Source: Ixodes scapularis (lineage: Eukaryota; Arthropoda; Arachnida; Ixodida; Ixodidae). From it: 64,000 nt of DNA. Made by a program: the position numbers and the translations under genes. A model generated the notes under the pieces. It had not been told where the DNA came from. It did no database searches and saw nothing but the letters and a program-made list of their open reading frames with translations. Below are positions 11,601-24,000 of the stretch, in pieces (the first letter of the stretch is position 1; every line of letters starts with the position of its first letter). Location: NCBI RefSeq assembly GCF_016920785.2, contig NW_024609846.1, positions 75,215,816 to 75,279,815 on the forward strand, in the 5' to 3' direction.

Positions 11601-11990
11601 ACACAAAGTGAGCTCGTCCCAGCCCAAGCCGACCTTGGCGCGCGCGCTCGCAGCAAGGCCAGTTCGACCAGCTTTAGCCGACCTTGGCGTGTTCACTCCC
11701 AGCAAGAGCAGCTTGACCAGCTTCACCAGCTTGACTCCCAACTTGACCAAATTGGCTCTATGGATGACCAGTTTGACCAGTTAGGACCAGACTGGCTCCC
11801 AGCTATACCAGATTGAATCTAAAACCAGATTCTAGTTAGACCCACTCTGGTATTCACTTAAACCAGACTGACCAGCTCAAATTCCAACTTGACCACCTTG
11901 GACCATCTTGATTGCCAGTCAAACCAGTTTAATTACCTCATTGACCAGTTTGACCAGCTTAGTTACCAGCTTGACCAGTTAGATTTTCTT
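11600..11990. repeat. CCAGTTTGA-type minisatellite
   Basis: Short units of the form (T)TGACCAGNTT, often about 9-12 bp, repeat with variation through the interval and decay toward both ends. Open frames over it (11515-11784, 11577-11816) are repeat-derived. Confidence 0.8.
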
Positions 11991-12228
11991 ACTGTTTCTT
12001 TCAATAGACTAATTTTTTGTTAAATGTTTACATTAAATAAAAAGTTTGCATGGTATGTTTTATTTGCATCACAAAAAAAGGTCATGTGACATCAGTTTTG
12101 GGTTTGTCTGGATATCTACTGGAATCGATACTTGGTAATGTTAGGCCATGCACCATGTAACACCTGATAACACGTACGGACAATTTAGTTGAGCGCGATG
12201 ACAAAAGGCAGGTGCCATCGTTGGCTCA
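11991..12228. other. intergenic
   Basis: Nothing recognised. Confidence 0.5.
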
Positions 12229-12910
12229 ATGATCGTTGAAATAGCCCGTGTAACAGGGTTATGTTATGGGAGAGGAAGAGGAAGCTATCTGGGCGCAAGA
12301 CGTGTCTTGTCATCGTCCGCGACCCAACCGGACCAGTGGCACACAGCATGTATTCGATCTACAGGGCGCTCAAGCTGCTCGGGTAGAAGCTTGACAGCAA
12401 CTGGGAGACTTCAAGGCCCGCTTTTGCGAAGATCGCTGCACAGGGAATACCTACGACAATCTCTGGATCCCCAAAAGGTGCTGCTGGGCTCTTTGCGTCT
12501 CCGTAAATTCGGCCGGCTCGTCTGCAAGGTGGACACGCGTGGAGTCCTTGCCAGGCACTCGAGACCGGCCTGCTTGAAGTCTGCAGCACATGGCGGCCCC
12601 GCGGACCGCCGTCGCGAAGACCGCTCTGAGCCTAACGCCCTTCACCCTCTTCACCATTCGATCATCATCATCATTCCACATCCATCCAGTCAACAAGTCC
12701 TCATCACTACAACATAATGTCGCACCCTCCCCCCACAAGCTCTATTTTAACACCGTCATGCATCTTGTTTATTTTATCAGCCCACAATCACCCTAACTAC
12801 TTTTCATACTTCTTTGTGTGGTGTTGCAGGCCTCTGCTATGGACCTTTGGTCTCTCTGCAACCGCCAGCCTCTCTCTGAGTTGCAAATAAATATTATCAT
12901 TATCATGATT
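12229..12910 (+). mobile_element. GC-rich segment with retroelement-like 3' tail
   Basis: A GC-rich stretch with interrupted frames ends at AAATAAATATTATCATTATC (about 12886-12905). That combines a poly(A) signal with an ATTATC microsatellite, as at the 3' ends of many non-LTR retrotransposons and processed copies. A similar AATAAATATTATCATC tail lies at about 58703. The 162-codon frame at 12229-12717 shows no family I recognise and ends in low-complexity sequence. It could be the 3' part of a retroelement or a processed pseudogene. Confidence 0.35.
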
Positions 12911-14564
12911 ACTACGGTTGACACTGGTTCACACCTCATTCAACCTATTCTGTATATGTGCTATATCTTGGAATTACTGTCTTCGTTCCTACCACGTGTA
13001 AAGATACTTTAAATATCGACAATTGGTCGTGACATTTCAATACAGGAACCGACCTCGAACAAAACAATCACCAATTCAAAATAGATTAAATACAAGAGGC
13101 AAGAGTAGTTATCTAAAGCACCATACGATATTATAATACGTATGTATGTTTGCACTCTCATAGCCAGATGCAACAATAAAGTGCCAATACCACAGGGCGA
13201 AATCGTGTGGTCATTTATGGCAGTCAAATGTGGTAATGAAACGTGGAATATATTATTTATTTCGGAACAACGATTAATGGTGCTTAGATTTCTTTTCCTA
13301 TTTCGATTCATCAGAGCGTTATTTATCTCGCGTTCTGGAAATGTTTATTTTGATTGAACTCAATGAAACACTGAACAGGCATATGCTAACTGCGAAAATG
13401 TTCAGTGTGTTCGAATATAAAATTTTGTGAAATCGGTTTGTCTTTGTAGGCTCCCAAACATGTTTATCGATCGCGGAGCATTGGGATTTAGACGGAATAT
13501 GATACATAGCTATTTATTATCGAATAGTCCAAGTGACATTCAATTAGTTACACACTTCTATGTGACACCAAATAAAACGTCCTTAGTTTAATTTTCAGAT
13601 ATTGTCCGCCATTATTCTTTTAACATTATCGATCACATTATCAAAAATCGTCGCCCTCAGGATTCGTCTCCAATATTTTTTATATTTTTTTTTATTTGGC
13701 CGATTCCCATGCAAGCCTGATGGCTCAACACTCAGGCCTGCTGTTTCGCACAATGTGTGAGAGGCGTGACAATCAAGGATTCTCCCGTATCAGGCACAAT
13801 AAATCCCAACTTTGTTTCGCAGTATAGCTGTAAAGTAAGAAGAAATTCATGAGTTACTGACATGTTTCTTATCTGTCATAAGCCCCTTCCCCTCAGCCAT
13901 TCCATTAAGCGGGCTGCCAAATGCGTTTCCGACTCGTCTTTGAGCTCTTATGTTCACCAAGGCAATGTTTATGATTCCATGTGCTCATTGCAACCTTGTC
14001 GCCTTGATAGAGCATGGCTCCAGTGCTAGACAATTGAGTGACAATTATTTGCGTTAGCAGCTTCACTCGGCGTCTACTTCACACTTCAGAAAGACGTGAC
14101 CTACCCGAGCGAACAAATGCCGAAATATGTAGAGCGTCGTCATGACCGGGTTCAAAGCCAGCGGTGCTTGTCACAGCTATAACTCTGCTAGACATCAGCA
14201 GCCTTGTTTGGCACATAAGTTAATGGGTTCCATCAATTGGAAGGAAGCATGAACACTCGTCAACGTAAAAAAAGGAGTCATCGAATCGCCCTTGGGCTGC
14301 CTCACGGCCTAAGGATCCTCATCTACTCGATAGACTTCTTCACATGGCCGGGAAAACACAGGCTCTTACGCCCTACAAACTGGAGGCCGCGGTAGAACCT
14401 CCGCGTACCATACTCGTCCTCAGAAACTTGGTTATAATTTTCTGCCTTTCCTTGTTCTAACCTAACGATGCGAGTTTGTTTTTTCAAGACAACGTTTTAC
14501 TTTTTTTTTTAATATAAGACAATTGAATCAAACCGGGCCAATAGAACTTCGTGGGTCACATAAA
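12911..14564. other. intergenic, AT-rich, nothing recognised
   Basis: Short frames only. No repeats or splice-linked exons could be identified. Confidence 0.5.
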
Positions 14565-14993
14565 TCAGTCAGCGTTCAATGATCTCATCTGTCTTGTAAG
14601 GCCTTTTCCGGCAGAAACAGCCACTGCATTTCTTCGCTGAGGCCATAGTTGGCACTTTAGATGGTTGTTTTGATAATGGTCGTATTGGAGGCACTGCAGC
14701 TCAAGAAATTCTTCCAAGAATGAAATTAGAAAGAACGCCGTTTCGTCGCCGCGGCCCTTCATCTTTGTCTTCTTCACTGGCAGATTTGGCAGACGCTGAC
14801 AGGATGCAAATAGGGCGTTACGTGCGCTGCGTGGTGGTTCTTTCTTACCTTGAAGTGCAGCAAAAGCTATGGCTGCAAGGTCAGAACCTTGAGAGGTGCT
14901 GGTCTTGTTTGGTAGCACGTGCAGTGAAAGCAGCACCCAAAGCTGCGAGCTCGGACTTGCAGTTCTCACTTCGGTCCACGGCAACCATGACAT
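14565..14993 (-). CDS. doubtful open frame, 142 codons
   Basis: An uninterrupted minus-strand frame with no signal peptide, no recognised domain and ordinary composition. It contains a basic KKTKMKGRG patch near residues 74-82. It is longer than most frames here, but a 98-codon plus-strand frame overlaps it (14720-15016). No splice sites clearly connect it to neighbours. It may be part of an unrecognised transposon or simply a chance frame. Confidence 0.12.
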   Translation of the reverse strand: MSWLPWTEVRTASPSSQLWVLLSLHVLPNKTSTSQGSDLAAIAFAALQGKKEPPRSARNALFASCQRLPNLPVKKTKMKGRGDETAFFLISFLEEFLELQCLQYDHYQNNHLKCQLWPQRRNAVAVSAGKGLTRQMRSLNAD

Positions 14994-15110
14994 TTAGAGC
15001 CAGGACCACAGATTAACCGCAAACCTGCGGATTTCTTTATAATGACGTATATGACAGGTGATACGCCCATTAATCTGTCCGCGGACCTGGTTCTCTTAAT
15101 TTGTCCGCTG

Positions 15111-15210
15111 GGGGGGAGGGGGGGGGGGGGGATCGGTGGCCGAGTGGGCTATTGCAACGCGTAAGTGCGTAAGACAGCTCCGGAGCGTTTTACGCACTTT
15201 TTTACGATCA
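15111..15210 (+). mobile_element. SINE head fragment after a poly-G tract
   Basis: A run of G (about 15111-15130) is followed by GATCGGTGGCCGAGTGG. Its TGGCCGAGTGG (15137-15147) matches the A box of tRNA-Ser and the head of the fuller SINE at 26155. The B box is missing. A GTAAGTGCGTAA / TTACGCACTT hairpin and a T run follow, so the copy is truncated or rearranged. Confidence 0.6.
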
Positions 15211-15534
15211 AATCAACATGACCGTAAGCGTCGTTCAGTTACTTGGTCGCGACAACCAACGGACATTAATTTTTCTACAGGATCTTCTCGCGCGCTCTGT
15301 CTTCAAGCAGCAAGAACGAAAAAGAATGAAGTACTTGAAACCGATCAACGACGAAAATGAACGGTGGATCCACAGACATCCGGAAAAAGCTACAACGGCA
15401 ATGATCCCACCGATTGAGCGACCGCCATGGGCTAGCTAGGAGTGCTCGGCAGAATATAGACCTAGCAAGGCTCTTGGACCTGCTCCGACGCAGCGCTGTT
15501 CCGACGTTCCCTGGCCAAGACCACCTAATACCTG

Positions 15535-15700
15535 TGTTTTCTCTGGGTCTGATGTACTAGGCTGTATTTGCAGTGATGGAATTGCTGCGCCATTTGCGCC
15601 AAATTGCGCCATGAACGAAAGTCTGCTACATCTTGCGCCAAAATGCCCTTTTTGCTGAGAATTGCGCCACACCCTCGCCGAGATCGGTTTCAAGCAAAAA
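15535..15700 (+). mobile_element. decayed hAT 3' end (TGCGCCA family)
   Basis: This stretch aligns with the DNA over and after the hAT C-terminal relic at 35153-35395. CAGTGATG, a GCTG(C/G)GCCA block, repeated TGCGCCA units, CTGCTACAT and a TTCGCC/CTCGCC block occur in the same order. The coding part is decayed beyond reading here. It is a second copy of the same transposon end, about 20 kb away in the same orientation. Confidence 0.55.
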
Positions 15701-18700
15701 CAATTATTGTTTTATTATTTTTCGACGCCAATATTGAGAGAATTAGAAGGATAGAAATGTTTTACAAATATAAATTTCACAGCGTCTCTACTCACTGTAT
15801 AGTTTCCTTCATCTTAGGTCAGAGCACTGACGAAGGCTCGAGCACATGAAGCTAAAAACACAAATAATAAACGCGCAGGTCATGGGAAGTTCGCTTGGTT
15901 TAGCCGATGAAAGATTACGTGCAAGGAGATGACGAATGCCATGATGCCATGATGTCGTGATTTGATGCTGCGAATCAACCGGCTAGAGCCATTGGTGCTT
16001 TGGCTGGTTAATCGCTGACATCGTCAAAATTTTCAGACGATGTCGTTCATGTCGGTAACTAAGGGTCCTAAGAAAACTTTGTAAAAATAGTAGGATTGCC
16101 GATTGCAGCTACTGAGATAAAATAAAACCAGGTCTCTTGTTCACCTGATAAGATCCCTTGATTATCATGTCTTCCACATGACTGCGGTATACCGTGATAC
16201 TTGCGCCGTTCGCGTCAAACTTCTTCGCCTCTCATCAGCATGCGCGCGTCGAGCTCCACCGCTTTGAATCGGAGTGCTGGGAGCAGCGTGTGACAAGGGG
16301 AGCGTCTCGCTTAGCGCAATAGGCACGAAAATTGAGCTTAGAATTTGACAGGTGAAACTTCTTTATCCTAAATATAACTTTATCTATAACTAAAAAAAAA
16401 CACAAAAGACAGCAGAGAGGGAGAGGGAGAGAGAGAAGAAAACAGGAGTATATACATTTTAATAAATACGGTAGTCACGGTAGTTCCCGTGTAGCTATCG
16501 ATCGAAACAGGACCAAACTTTGACGTAACCCTGGTTCGTTTGCCTCTAAAGAGCAGTATCACCTATAAAGCACAAGTGTAGCCTTTTATATCAGTTTTGG
16601 GTGGTGGTTTTTACAGTTTATAATATTAGTCTTGAGTCTTCTAGGTTCATTAAACTTACGGGACGCATCTTTATTGGCAGACGTGTTAGCGGATGTGCTG
16701 GTTCTTGCTGGAATTATACAGGACTTTTATTTACAAAGTAAATCAACTACCATGTATAAAATGTGGAGGTGAGAGAGGATATATCCTGATGAAGTGTGGC
16801 GCTATGATTCACTTTTCAACCTTTTTTTAATGCCCACTCTAATTTAAACCTACTCTGACTAGCGCCTTATTTGAGAAGATTGTGGTCTTTTTATGCCCTA
16901 TCTCTTCTTATCACAAACGGTAATAATATGCTCGGGTGTCAAAGAGAAACCCTAATCACTATTATAAATGAACTAAATCAGATTCAATCACTTCTTCATT
17001 ATTAGGTTATGTGCTAACAGATGTTGGCATCTGCTCCAAATGCGTGAATGGCTGCTCCAAGCCAATATTTTGCCTGCTACAAAACCTGGTACAAAAGGGG
17101 AAATGCCGCTTCCATCACTGTACTTGTTTTAAATGCTTGTCACATTTAAGGTATACAAAAAATCGTATGACAAATTATTAGGAAACTGTGTTTGACACGT
17201 GAAACGTTCTTGCGTCACAAACGTTTAGCGATACCCTGAGTTTCCAGACGCCAGACGCCTATATTCAAGGTGCTCTTCATCAGACAATTTATTGCGTGGC
17301 ATGTCTACACTTGATAGTTGCTCTTAGAATGAAGCTATACTACCGCTAATTGTCTAGTAAAACTGGCAATCTTCCAGAGCCTTCCATAGATTCGAGCTGC
17401 CCTGTCTCAGTGCGCACATGTGATCGAGCACCTACAAGCCAGCCTTACTCCTCACGTTCCCTTTCGGTCACATGACCTCCCTGTTAACCAATCAGCGTCA
17501 TGCGGCTTATTTATCCTCTACCACCCGATAACCATGATAATCAGTGTCGAGCCTCGCCGCCAAGCTTTTATCCAGCATTCACCTTTGTCTGGGGTTCACG
17601 AAATTCCGAACATTTAGCCAAAGATTGTTCCACGTTGAAACAAGAGCTGGGCAGTTAGTCGATTAACGTAAAGATTAATCTACTAATGCCTTAATTGCGA
17701 TGAATTTCTTAACCGGCTAAGCGGTAAAACCTTGAAGGACCAAAATAAAGTACTAAGCAGGGTTCGTCCATGCACGCAGCAATATCTCATTGATATGGGG
17801 TCAGTTTATTGTTTAGGCAAGTTTATATTGCTTCTTTTATCCATACCTATATAATATCAAAAGCTTAAATGGGCCACAGGCCATTAGAAACGAGAAACTG
17901 CTAGTATTTTATAATTTAGAAAGGTAAAGCATGACACAACGATGGACACTTTGATGGTTTCTGCAACGACCTTAGGTTGAACAGCTGAACAGTACGTTCA
18001 GCTGGTTCCAGAATTTAAAAGACTATAGGTTGTACGTTTAACGGGGCACGCAAATTCACAAAACATTCAAAATGTTTCTAACAGCTTATACCTAAACGAC
18101 ATTAATGTTTTACTGCTTGGGTGTTTCAACAAAGAAGACTATCAATAAAGAACTTAGCCTCATAGAGGATTGGGGTAATATTTCTAGTGACCACTCCTCC
18201 GGCGTGTGTTACTGTTGACTTGGTTGTATCAGAACGGTCCAACGTTTGTGAGAAAGGAGTTCCAGACATCTTTGAAGACGAATGGCGTCCTATATGGGTG
18301 CTTGTTTTTTCTATATTACCTCATATTTAATGGGGTAGAGAAAGGACTTCGTTTTGAATTGGTGTAATACATACATAGAGGGAACAAGACGAGGTCGTGA
18401 AAAGGAGTTTGTCTGGAATTACTTAGAGGTCTATTGGAAGGTACTCAGAGAAAACTATGCCTCTTGAAACAAAGTGACACTATCAGTGAGCGGATCATAA
18501 ACCCCTATGGCCAAATAACGTAAAGGGAGAAAATATTCAAATCCATTACAACGAAATTTTAGCTTTAGAATACGGAGAAACACAGTTTGGAGCAGTAATC
18601 TATATTAAACCTACATTATTAAAAGAAACGAACGTTTATACTTTATAAACCAAGTAATACATATTTGTTTGTTTTTTTGTTTTTTCTTTATATCACAGAT

Positions 18701-19250
18701 TGGAAAAAAAAAATGTAGCGCAAGCAAAAGAAACCTTGTCGTCGTCTCATCCAAGACAAAGGCCAAGAGTCACAAAACTAAATGAACAATATTTTAAACT
18801 ACACCATTCTAACCCCAAATTTATACTCGATAAAAGCCCGCTGACAAAACACAATCCCGCACCAGATTAAGTAGTTTCGCTGCCTCCCTGCTTCCTTTGT
18901 TGATTGGTTTTTAAATCACAATTTTCTTTTTGGACATATAAGACCCTAGTTATTTCTTTTAATTTGTTTAAAACTGGTATACTGTTCGGGGATGCAGGTA
19001 GAAAGACAAATTTTATTTTTATCCATTTTAGCTCTTACTGAAAATGAAAATGAACTTACATTGGTCTGGAAGGTCAAGAGTGCGCTGGACTTGCTGCGGA
19101 CAAATTTTTTTTTAACACAGCGAGTTTAAAGCAGTTTCATGACAACATGCGGAGCAACAGAAGGCCGAATGGTATATAGATGTCCAGATAAGGTGCCGGT
19201 CTTTGCCCAAAATGTTCGACTTGTCCCCAGTTAGGTGCCAGTTACTGTAA
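15701..19250. other. long AT-rich intergenic stretch
   Basis: No gene, tRNA or clear repeat family is seen. A GA-rich low-complexity patch occurs at about 16413-16436. A CCAATCAGC ... TTATTTATCC motif pair at about 17489-17516 is promoter-like but has no reading frame of note downstream. Confidence 0.45.
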
Positions 19251-19253
19251 TGC

Positions 19254-19480
19254 TCAACCAGGAGTTTCCGTTGTTAGTGTGACTGCAGTATGGGCTCTTG
19301 TAGATGAGGCACCAATATCACATCTGCATAGCCCCGAGGCGTCCCGATTCATCGTGCCACCTGGGATTCCCTTCATGACCTTCCAAAACATGCCTCTACC
19401 CCGTTTACCTATAATCTGGCAGTGTGGTGTAAGCCACACGCTCCTTGGACCAGTCGTGAGTCTCTCTCTCACCGTTTAAT
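19254..19480. other. GC-richer island of unknown nature
   Basis: Open on both strands (66 codons plus, 72 codons minus) and compositionally distinct from the AT-rich surroundings. A TTAG acceptor-like site lies at about 19276 and a GTGAGT donor-like site at 19456, so a single exon cannot be excluded. No family is recognised. Confidence 0.2.
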
Positions 19481-19891
19481 CACACTTCCGCCCACACACT
19501 AAAGCAGGGATGACGTTTTTAAATGGCAAAAATAGACTTATGAGTTGCCCAATAAATATGTAGCCTCCACTGCAGTGTCAGCATAGAGGTAAGCCGAGTA
19601 TTGGCAATTTTAATCACATGTTTTTTAACCAACTCTCACGGATTTGTTTTCAGACCGCAATGTGCTATGAATATCTTATTCGCTCGGGAAGGCTGGCGAG
19701 CGAATTTGTCGCCACAGCTGTTCGTTCTAGCCGCTAGGTACCGTCGATTTTGCTGGAGTCGCCAATTGTGTCAAAGTTCCTGCAAGAGATACCAAAGAAG
19801 CCGCCGCTGACACAAAAGCTGCCAGAACTACGGTTCAACTGAAGTTCCTGATGCGGGCAACGATTTCACCGCATATTCTGGTGGTGACAGA

Positions 19892-20831
19892 CAGTGTTGC
19901 AGAATGAGCACTCCCAATTTATTCCATCTCTATTCCAGGGAATTGGACTTTCCAATACTAACTTCATTCCTTCAAACTCCTGGAATGGAAACACTGGGCC
20001 CATTCCAACTCTTGGAGAATTTCTGAACCGTTCCATTCCATTTTCTAAATACCAACAGTAAAACATGACGCTTGACAGCTACATTAAGTTCCCGGCATAT
20101 AACATCAGCATAAATAAGGCTGACGTTATCGTGTGCATGAACAACTGAAAAAATAAGCACAACACGACCCGAAAGCATTGTGTCTACTAAACCGAGTGGT
20201 GGTCGCACATAGCGCTGGTGGCAATCGGTATGAAGGCAATGCGGATATCGATAGAGTTACCAAGAATAAAAACCTCGTAGGAGACAAAAAAAATCCAAAC
20301 CACCCATTTTCATCACAAAAATATCGTATATCTCCTCCACTTCTAGGAGATGCATGGCAAGTGAAAAGTCACTCGCATCAAATAAACGCGGGCGGTGTGC
20401 CATTGTCCCTGCCTGGTGGCTTGCGACTGCTGCTGTAATCACATATGATCACAACAGCCACATAGTGGCGTTTCGCGGCACCTAGAGCGAGACCGTCCCA
20501 GCACATAACTGTACAGTTTTGGTTTTTTCACATGGGGGTGCCAATTTAACCCTCGAAGGAACATGAGCCAATCAGAAAACGAAGCCGTCAGTTACCTAAA
20601 GCACACTGATGCTGTTTCAAAAGGCCATCTGACCACATCTACACAGCTCGCACAAGAAAAGAGCACATTTTATTCTAAGTCCATTCAGGGCAAAATGCTC
20701 CTGCTAAGTCCATTCCCATTCCGTTCCTCCCAGTGCCACCGCCATTCCATTTACATTCGATTCCGAGGTCATGGAAGGGCAGAACCCTTCTGGCCTCATT
20801 CCAACTCCAGAGTGGCAACTCGACAACACTG
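19892..20831. mobile_element. non-autonomous hAT element, 940 bp
   Basis: The termini are CAGTGTTG (19892-19899) and CAACACTG (20824-20831), exact inverted repeats of hAT type. The flanks are GTGACAGA (19884-19891) and GTGACAGG (20832-20839), an 8-bp target duplication with one mismatch, the length expected for hAT. Sub-terminal regions are rich in ATTCC/GGAAT motifs. No transposase frame is present, so it must be moved in trans. Confidence 0.8.
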
Positions 20832-20839
20832 GTGACAGG

Positions 20840-21304
20840 CACTAATTAAAGAAATATCCTCAAGACATTCTTAAATGGTCCTCATCAATGGTTTGAGGAC
20901 TTAAGAGAACGCCCTGTGGTCATACTGGGAGTGGACAAATCGACCTACCGAGGACGAGTTAGGGACTTCCTCAGGATATCCTCAAGATATCTTTACGCCT
21001 GTGACAACGTGTCCTGAGGACGTCCTTAATGCGTCATTTTGTTGTCTGGGAAGGCACCGGTTCAGTGCGACTAATGGCGTCACAGTCCATGGAAAGCTGC
21101 TGGTATAGGAACAAACTCCAGTCTGCTGAAGTAGTTGATTCCGGAAGCCTGTTGTGTCGATTTGTACCTTCTGTTGTTTCCGATCATTTTTGTTTTGTTC
21201 TTTCGTCTTCTATAACGGACAACTCTTCTCTGTTAGGAGAATAACAAGCGGTGTGATCTCGGAATCGCTGCCGAATTCAAAGGCAGCATTAACGGCGCAC
21301 TCGG

Positions 21305-21306
<2 letters not shown>
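20840..21306. other. intergenic
   Basis: CCTCAAGA/TCCTCAGGA-like motifs repeat loosely at about 20860-21020. No gene is recognised. Confidence 0.4.

Positions 21307-21374
<68 letters not shown>
21307..21374. repeat. (AT)34 microsatellite
   Basis: Uninterrupted alternating A and T for 68 bp. The isoleucine-tyrosine open frame across it is an artefact. Confidence 0.97.
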
Positions 21375-21377
<3 letters not shown>

Positions 21378-23810
21378 ACAGCCGCGGATCGGCAGTGGGC
21401 ACTTCCCCTGGGACTTGAGTATTTAGTAAGTTTTTATTTTAATCGTGCAGTCATAAAATTCGTCTTTAGATAGAATGAAAAAAAGAAATATTTGACATTA
21501 TGCGCAATTTTGGACATCCGCGGTATGTCTTATTTGAGTTCTTTTCATGTGAAATGTGTCTCTGTGTAGTTCCTGAAGCACGTTCGCTGTTGAGGACTTG
21601 ATGGGATGGTGCAACAGACTCCGAGCGGGGAAGACGTTCTGTTTATTCTCGTGTCGTCGGGCTCGTGCCGAGGAGTACGAGTTGCTTTTCGTCTTTGGCG
21701 GTGCCGAGGCTGAACCAGTGTTTCATAAGGTTTCCTGGAGCGTAAACATATAGTAGCCGCTTTAGTAAAGCCAGCAGTCTTATAAAGATGCCCAAAGTTT
21801 AAAAAAAAGTTTTCCACACGTTTCAAATATTGGCACTTCAAAATCTTATTTTTCCTTGAAACTTTTGTTTTAGTTTCTTTGGAAGACAGTTTTTTTTTCT
21901 GTCAGAGAACAACATCTACCAAATAGCAAGTTCGCTGTTTTAAACAAAAATAATCATAAAATAAAAGAAATGATTCGTTTAATAAGAATTGGCCCATAGC
22001 CTTTCCTCAGCCTAAGATTATTTTAGCTGCTTGGAATCTTAAAAAGACGTCCAAAGTTGGAAAAACATCAAATTAAGTTTTTTTTACGCGTTTTACATGT
22101 AAAAATATTTTGTTCTATTTTTTCTTGGAAGACAGCTTCATTGATCGGAGGCAAATCCGACAAGTTTGTTTTAATTCCACATGAAACCACCCATTAAAAT
22201 ATATATGTATATCTCGGATCATTTTTGACGCATTTTTTCACTCTCAGATGAAGCCAGTTTGGCATCTACTTTGTTATTTCGCTCTCAAGTGCAAAGCAAT
22301 TCCGTTCTTTTAAATGTTCCAGCCTAGCATTTCTACATCATCAACTTAAAATGTCATGTATACGCGTCACAGACGTACATATTAAATGTGCCTTATGTGC
22401 TGACGTTATCGCAACCTGAAAAAAAAGCTTCTTTCTAATAACTTGGCCAAAAACTTATGGTTAAAACTGATTATATCGCATTAAAATTTAAAAATAATAT
22501 ATCATTAAAAAGAATATATCACCAGCAGAGGCGTTGCTAATAATTCGACCCCAAAAAACAATTAGCGCCGTTGTGTACGTGATCAAAGATCTTGCAAGAT
22601 TATTTTTATACAAGCACAGTGTATTCGTGTGAGGACCGATACAAGGTCCCGTCTTGAGATAAAATTGGCAAGAAAAAATTGATAAACATGATCAGTTGCG
22701 GTACTTGGTTCCAATTAGACGAACAAAATATACATCATTGTGAATTTTTAGTATTCATTCGGCCACTATAAATTTAAAAAAAACACATGCTTATTTAATT
22801 GAATATTGCAAACACTCAGTCGTCGCCTTTAGGAAAGGCACTACGATAAAGAACTTGCTTGTTACAATTCAATAATTATCTTCATTTTCCTTCCATTTCC
22901 ACAGGAAATCCACAATGCAAGAGGGTCCGGAATATTCAAAGCCTAAATTTAGGAACTTAAAATATTTCTTGAGTGTGCAAACTGATTCAGATATAACATA
23001 CTAATAAAATAGTGTAAAATACTTTAGCTTACAGAAGGACGACAACAAATAAGGCAATATGAATATCAGCCATTTTGTTTTGTATCTGATTTATCCCGAA
23101 TAGTACCACCACCGTACCAATGGGTCTCAAACGACCTCAGGGTCTATGGATAAACCGAGTTATTTTTGCGTTCAAATACATAACGACCCCTTCTTTTAGG
23201 AATTTTCTAAGTTGAGCTGCACATATATAGTAGACTCGACGTTGCGTCCTTCGACTCTTCATCTGAGCACAGCACAAGTACGATAGGAGCGAAAGTTCGA
23301 GGTAGTGGCTCAGCCATTTACGCAGTTTCGAAATCATATTTTATACAGTCTCAAAAGCAAACCTCTAATGCCAATAATGTGAACTGCAATGGTTCCCCAT
23401 TGCTTTACGCACTATATCAACGCACGCTAAAAAAACTTAAGCTAGGTTTATAGTATCTTTTTTGTTCTCGAACATTTCTAGTCTATTCTGTCTTATACAA
23501 CCGCTTTACATTAACTAAACCTAGATTTTCTTCTTATTTATGACAAAAAATATTTAAAAATAAAGATTCAGAAATTTACGGTAACAAATATTAAACTTTT
23601 AGGGGTTAACTAGAGTCAATTCAGAAAGTAAAGTTTATATGCAGTTTTTTTTAATGTTTCTATATATCTGCCATTTCATGTTGCATGCACCATAAATATG
23701 TTTTCAAAGTTCAGCTAGCAAATTAAGTATAAATTTAAGATTCAAATTTATCAGACGGTTGCTCAAGTAAAAAATTGCGGCGGTGGTTGCATTGTTTCAG
23801 TCAACAGTAA
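21375..23810. other. AT-rich intergenic, nothing recognised
   Basis: Poly-A/T-rich DNA with frequent stops in all frames. No repeats of note. Confidence 0.5.
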
Positions 23811-23997
23811 CCGCTCATTCACACTGGAAGCGGATCCGCGTTCGCGAAGCGGTTGCAAACGCGGTTGCATAAAGATCCAGTACAATTGCACGCGCACTTG
23901 ATGTCATCGAGTGCGCGTGCAATTGTACTGGATCTTTATACAACCGCGTTCATAACCGCTTTGCGAACGCGGATCCGCTTCCAGTGTGAATGAGCGG
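23811..23997. mobile_element. palindromic MITE, PIF/Harbinger-like, 187 bp
   Basis: The element is almost a perfect palindrome. Each arm (about 90 bp) begins CCGCTCATTCACACTGG, continues through GCGGATCCGCGTTCGC and AAAGATCCAGTACAATTGCA, and turns at TGATGTCATCG. TAA flanks both sides (23808-23810 and 23998-24000), matching the 3-bp TWA target duplication of PIF/Harbinger transposons. Related copies lie at 55709-55846 and 63895-64000. Confidence 0.88.
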
Positions 23998-24000
23998 TAA

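Noticed and set aside
21154..21426. Frame with a long Ile-Tyr stretch
   Set aside because: It is the translation of the (AT)34 microsatellite.
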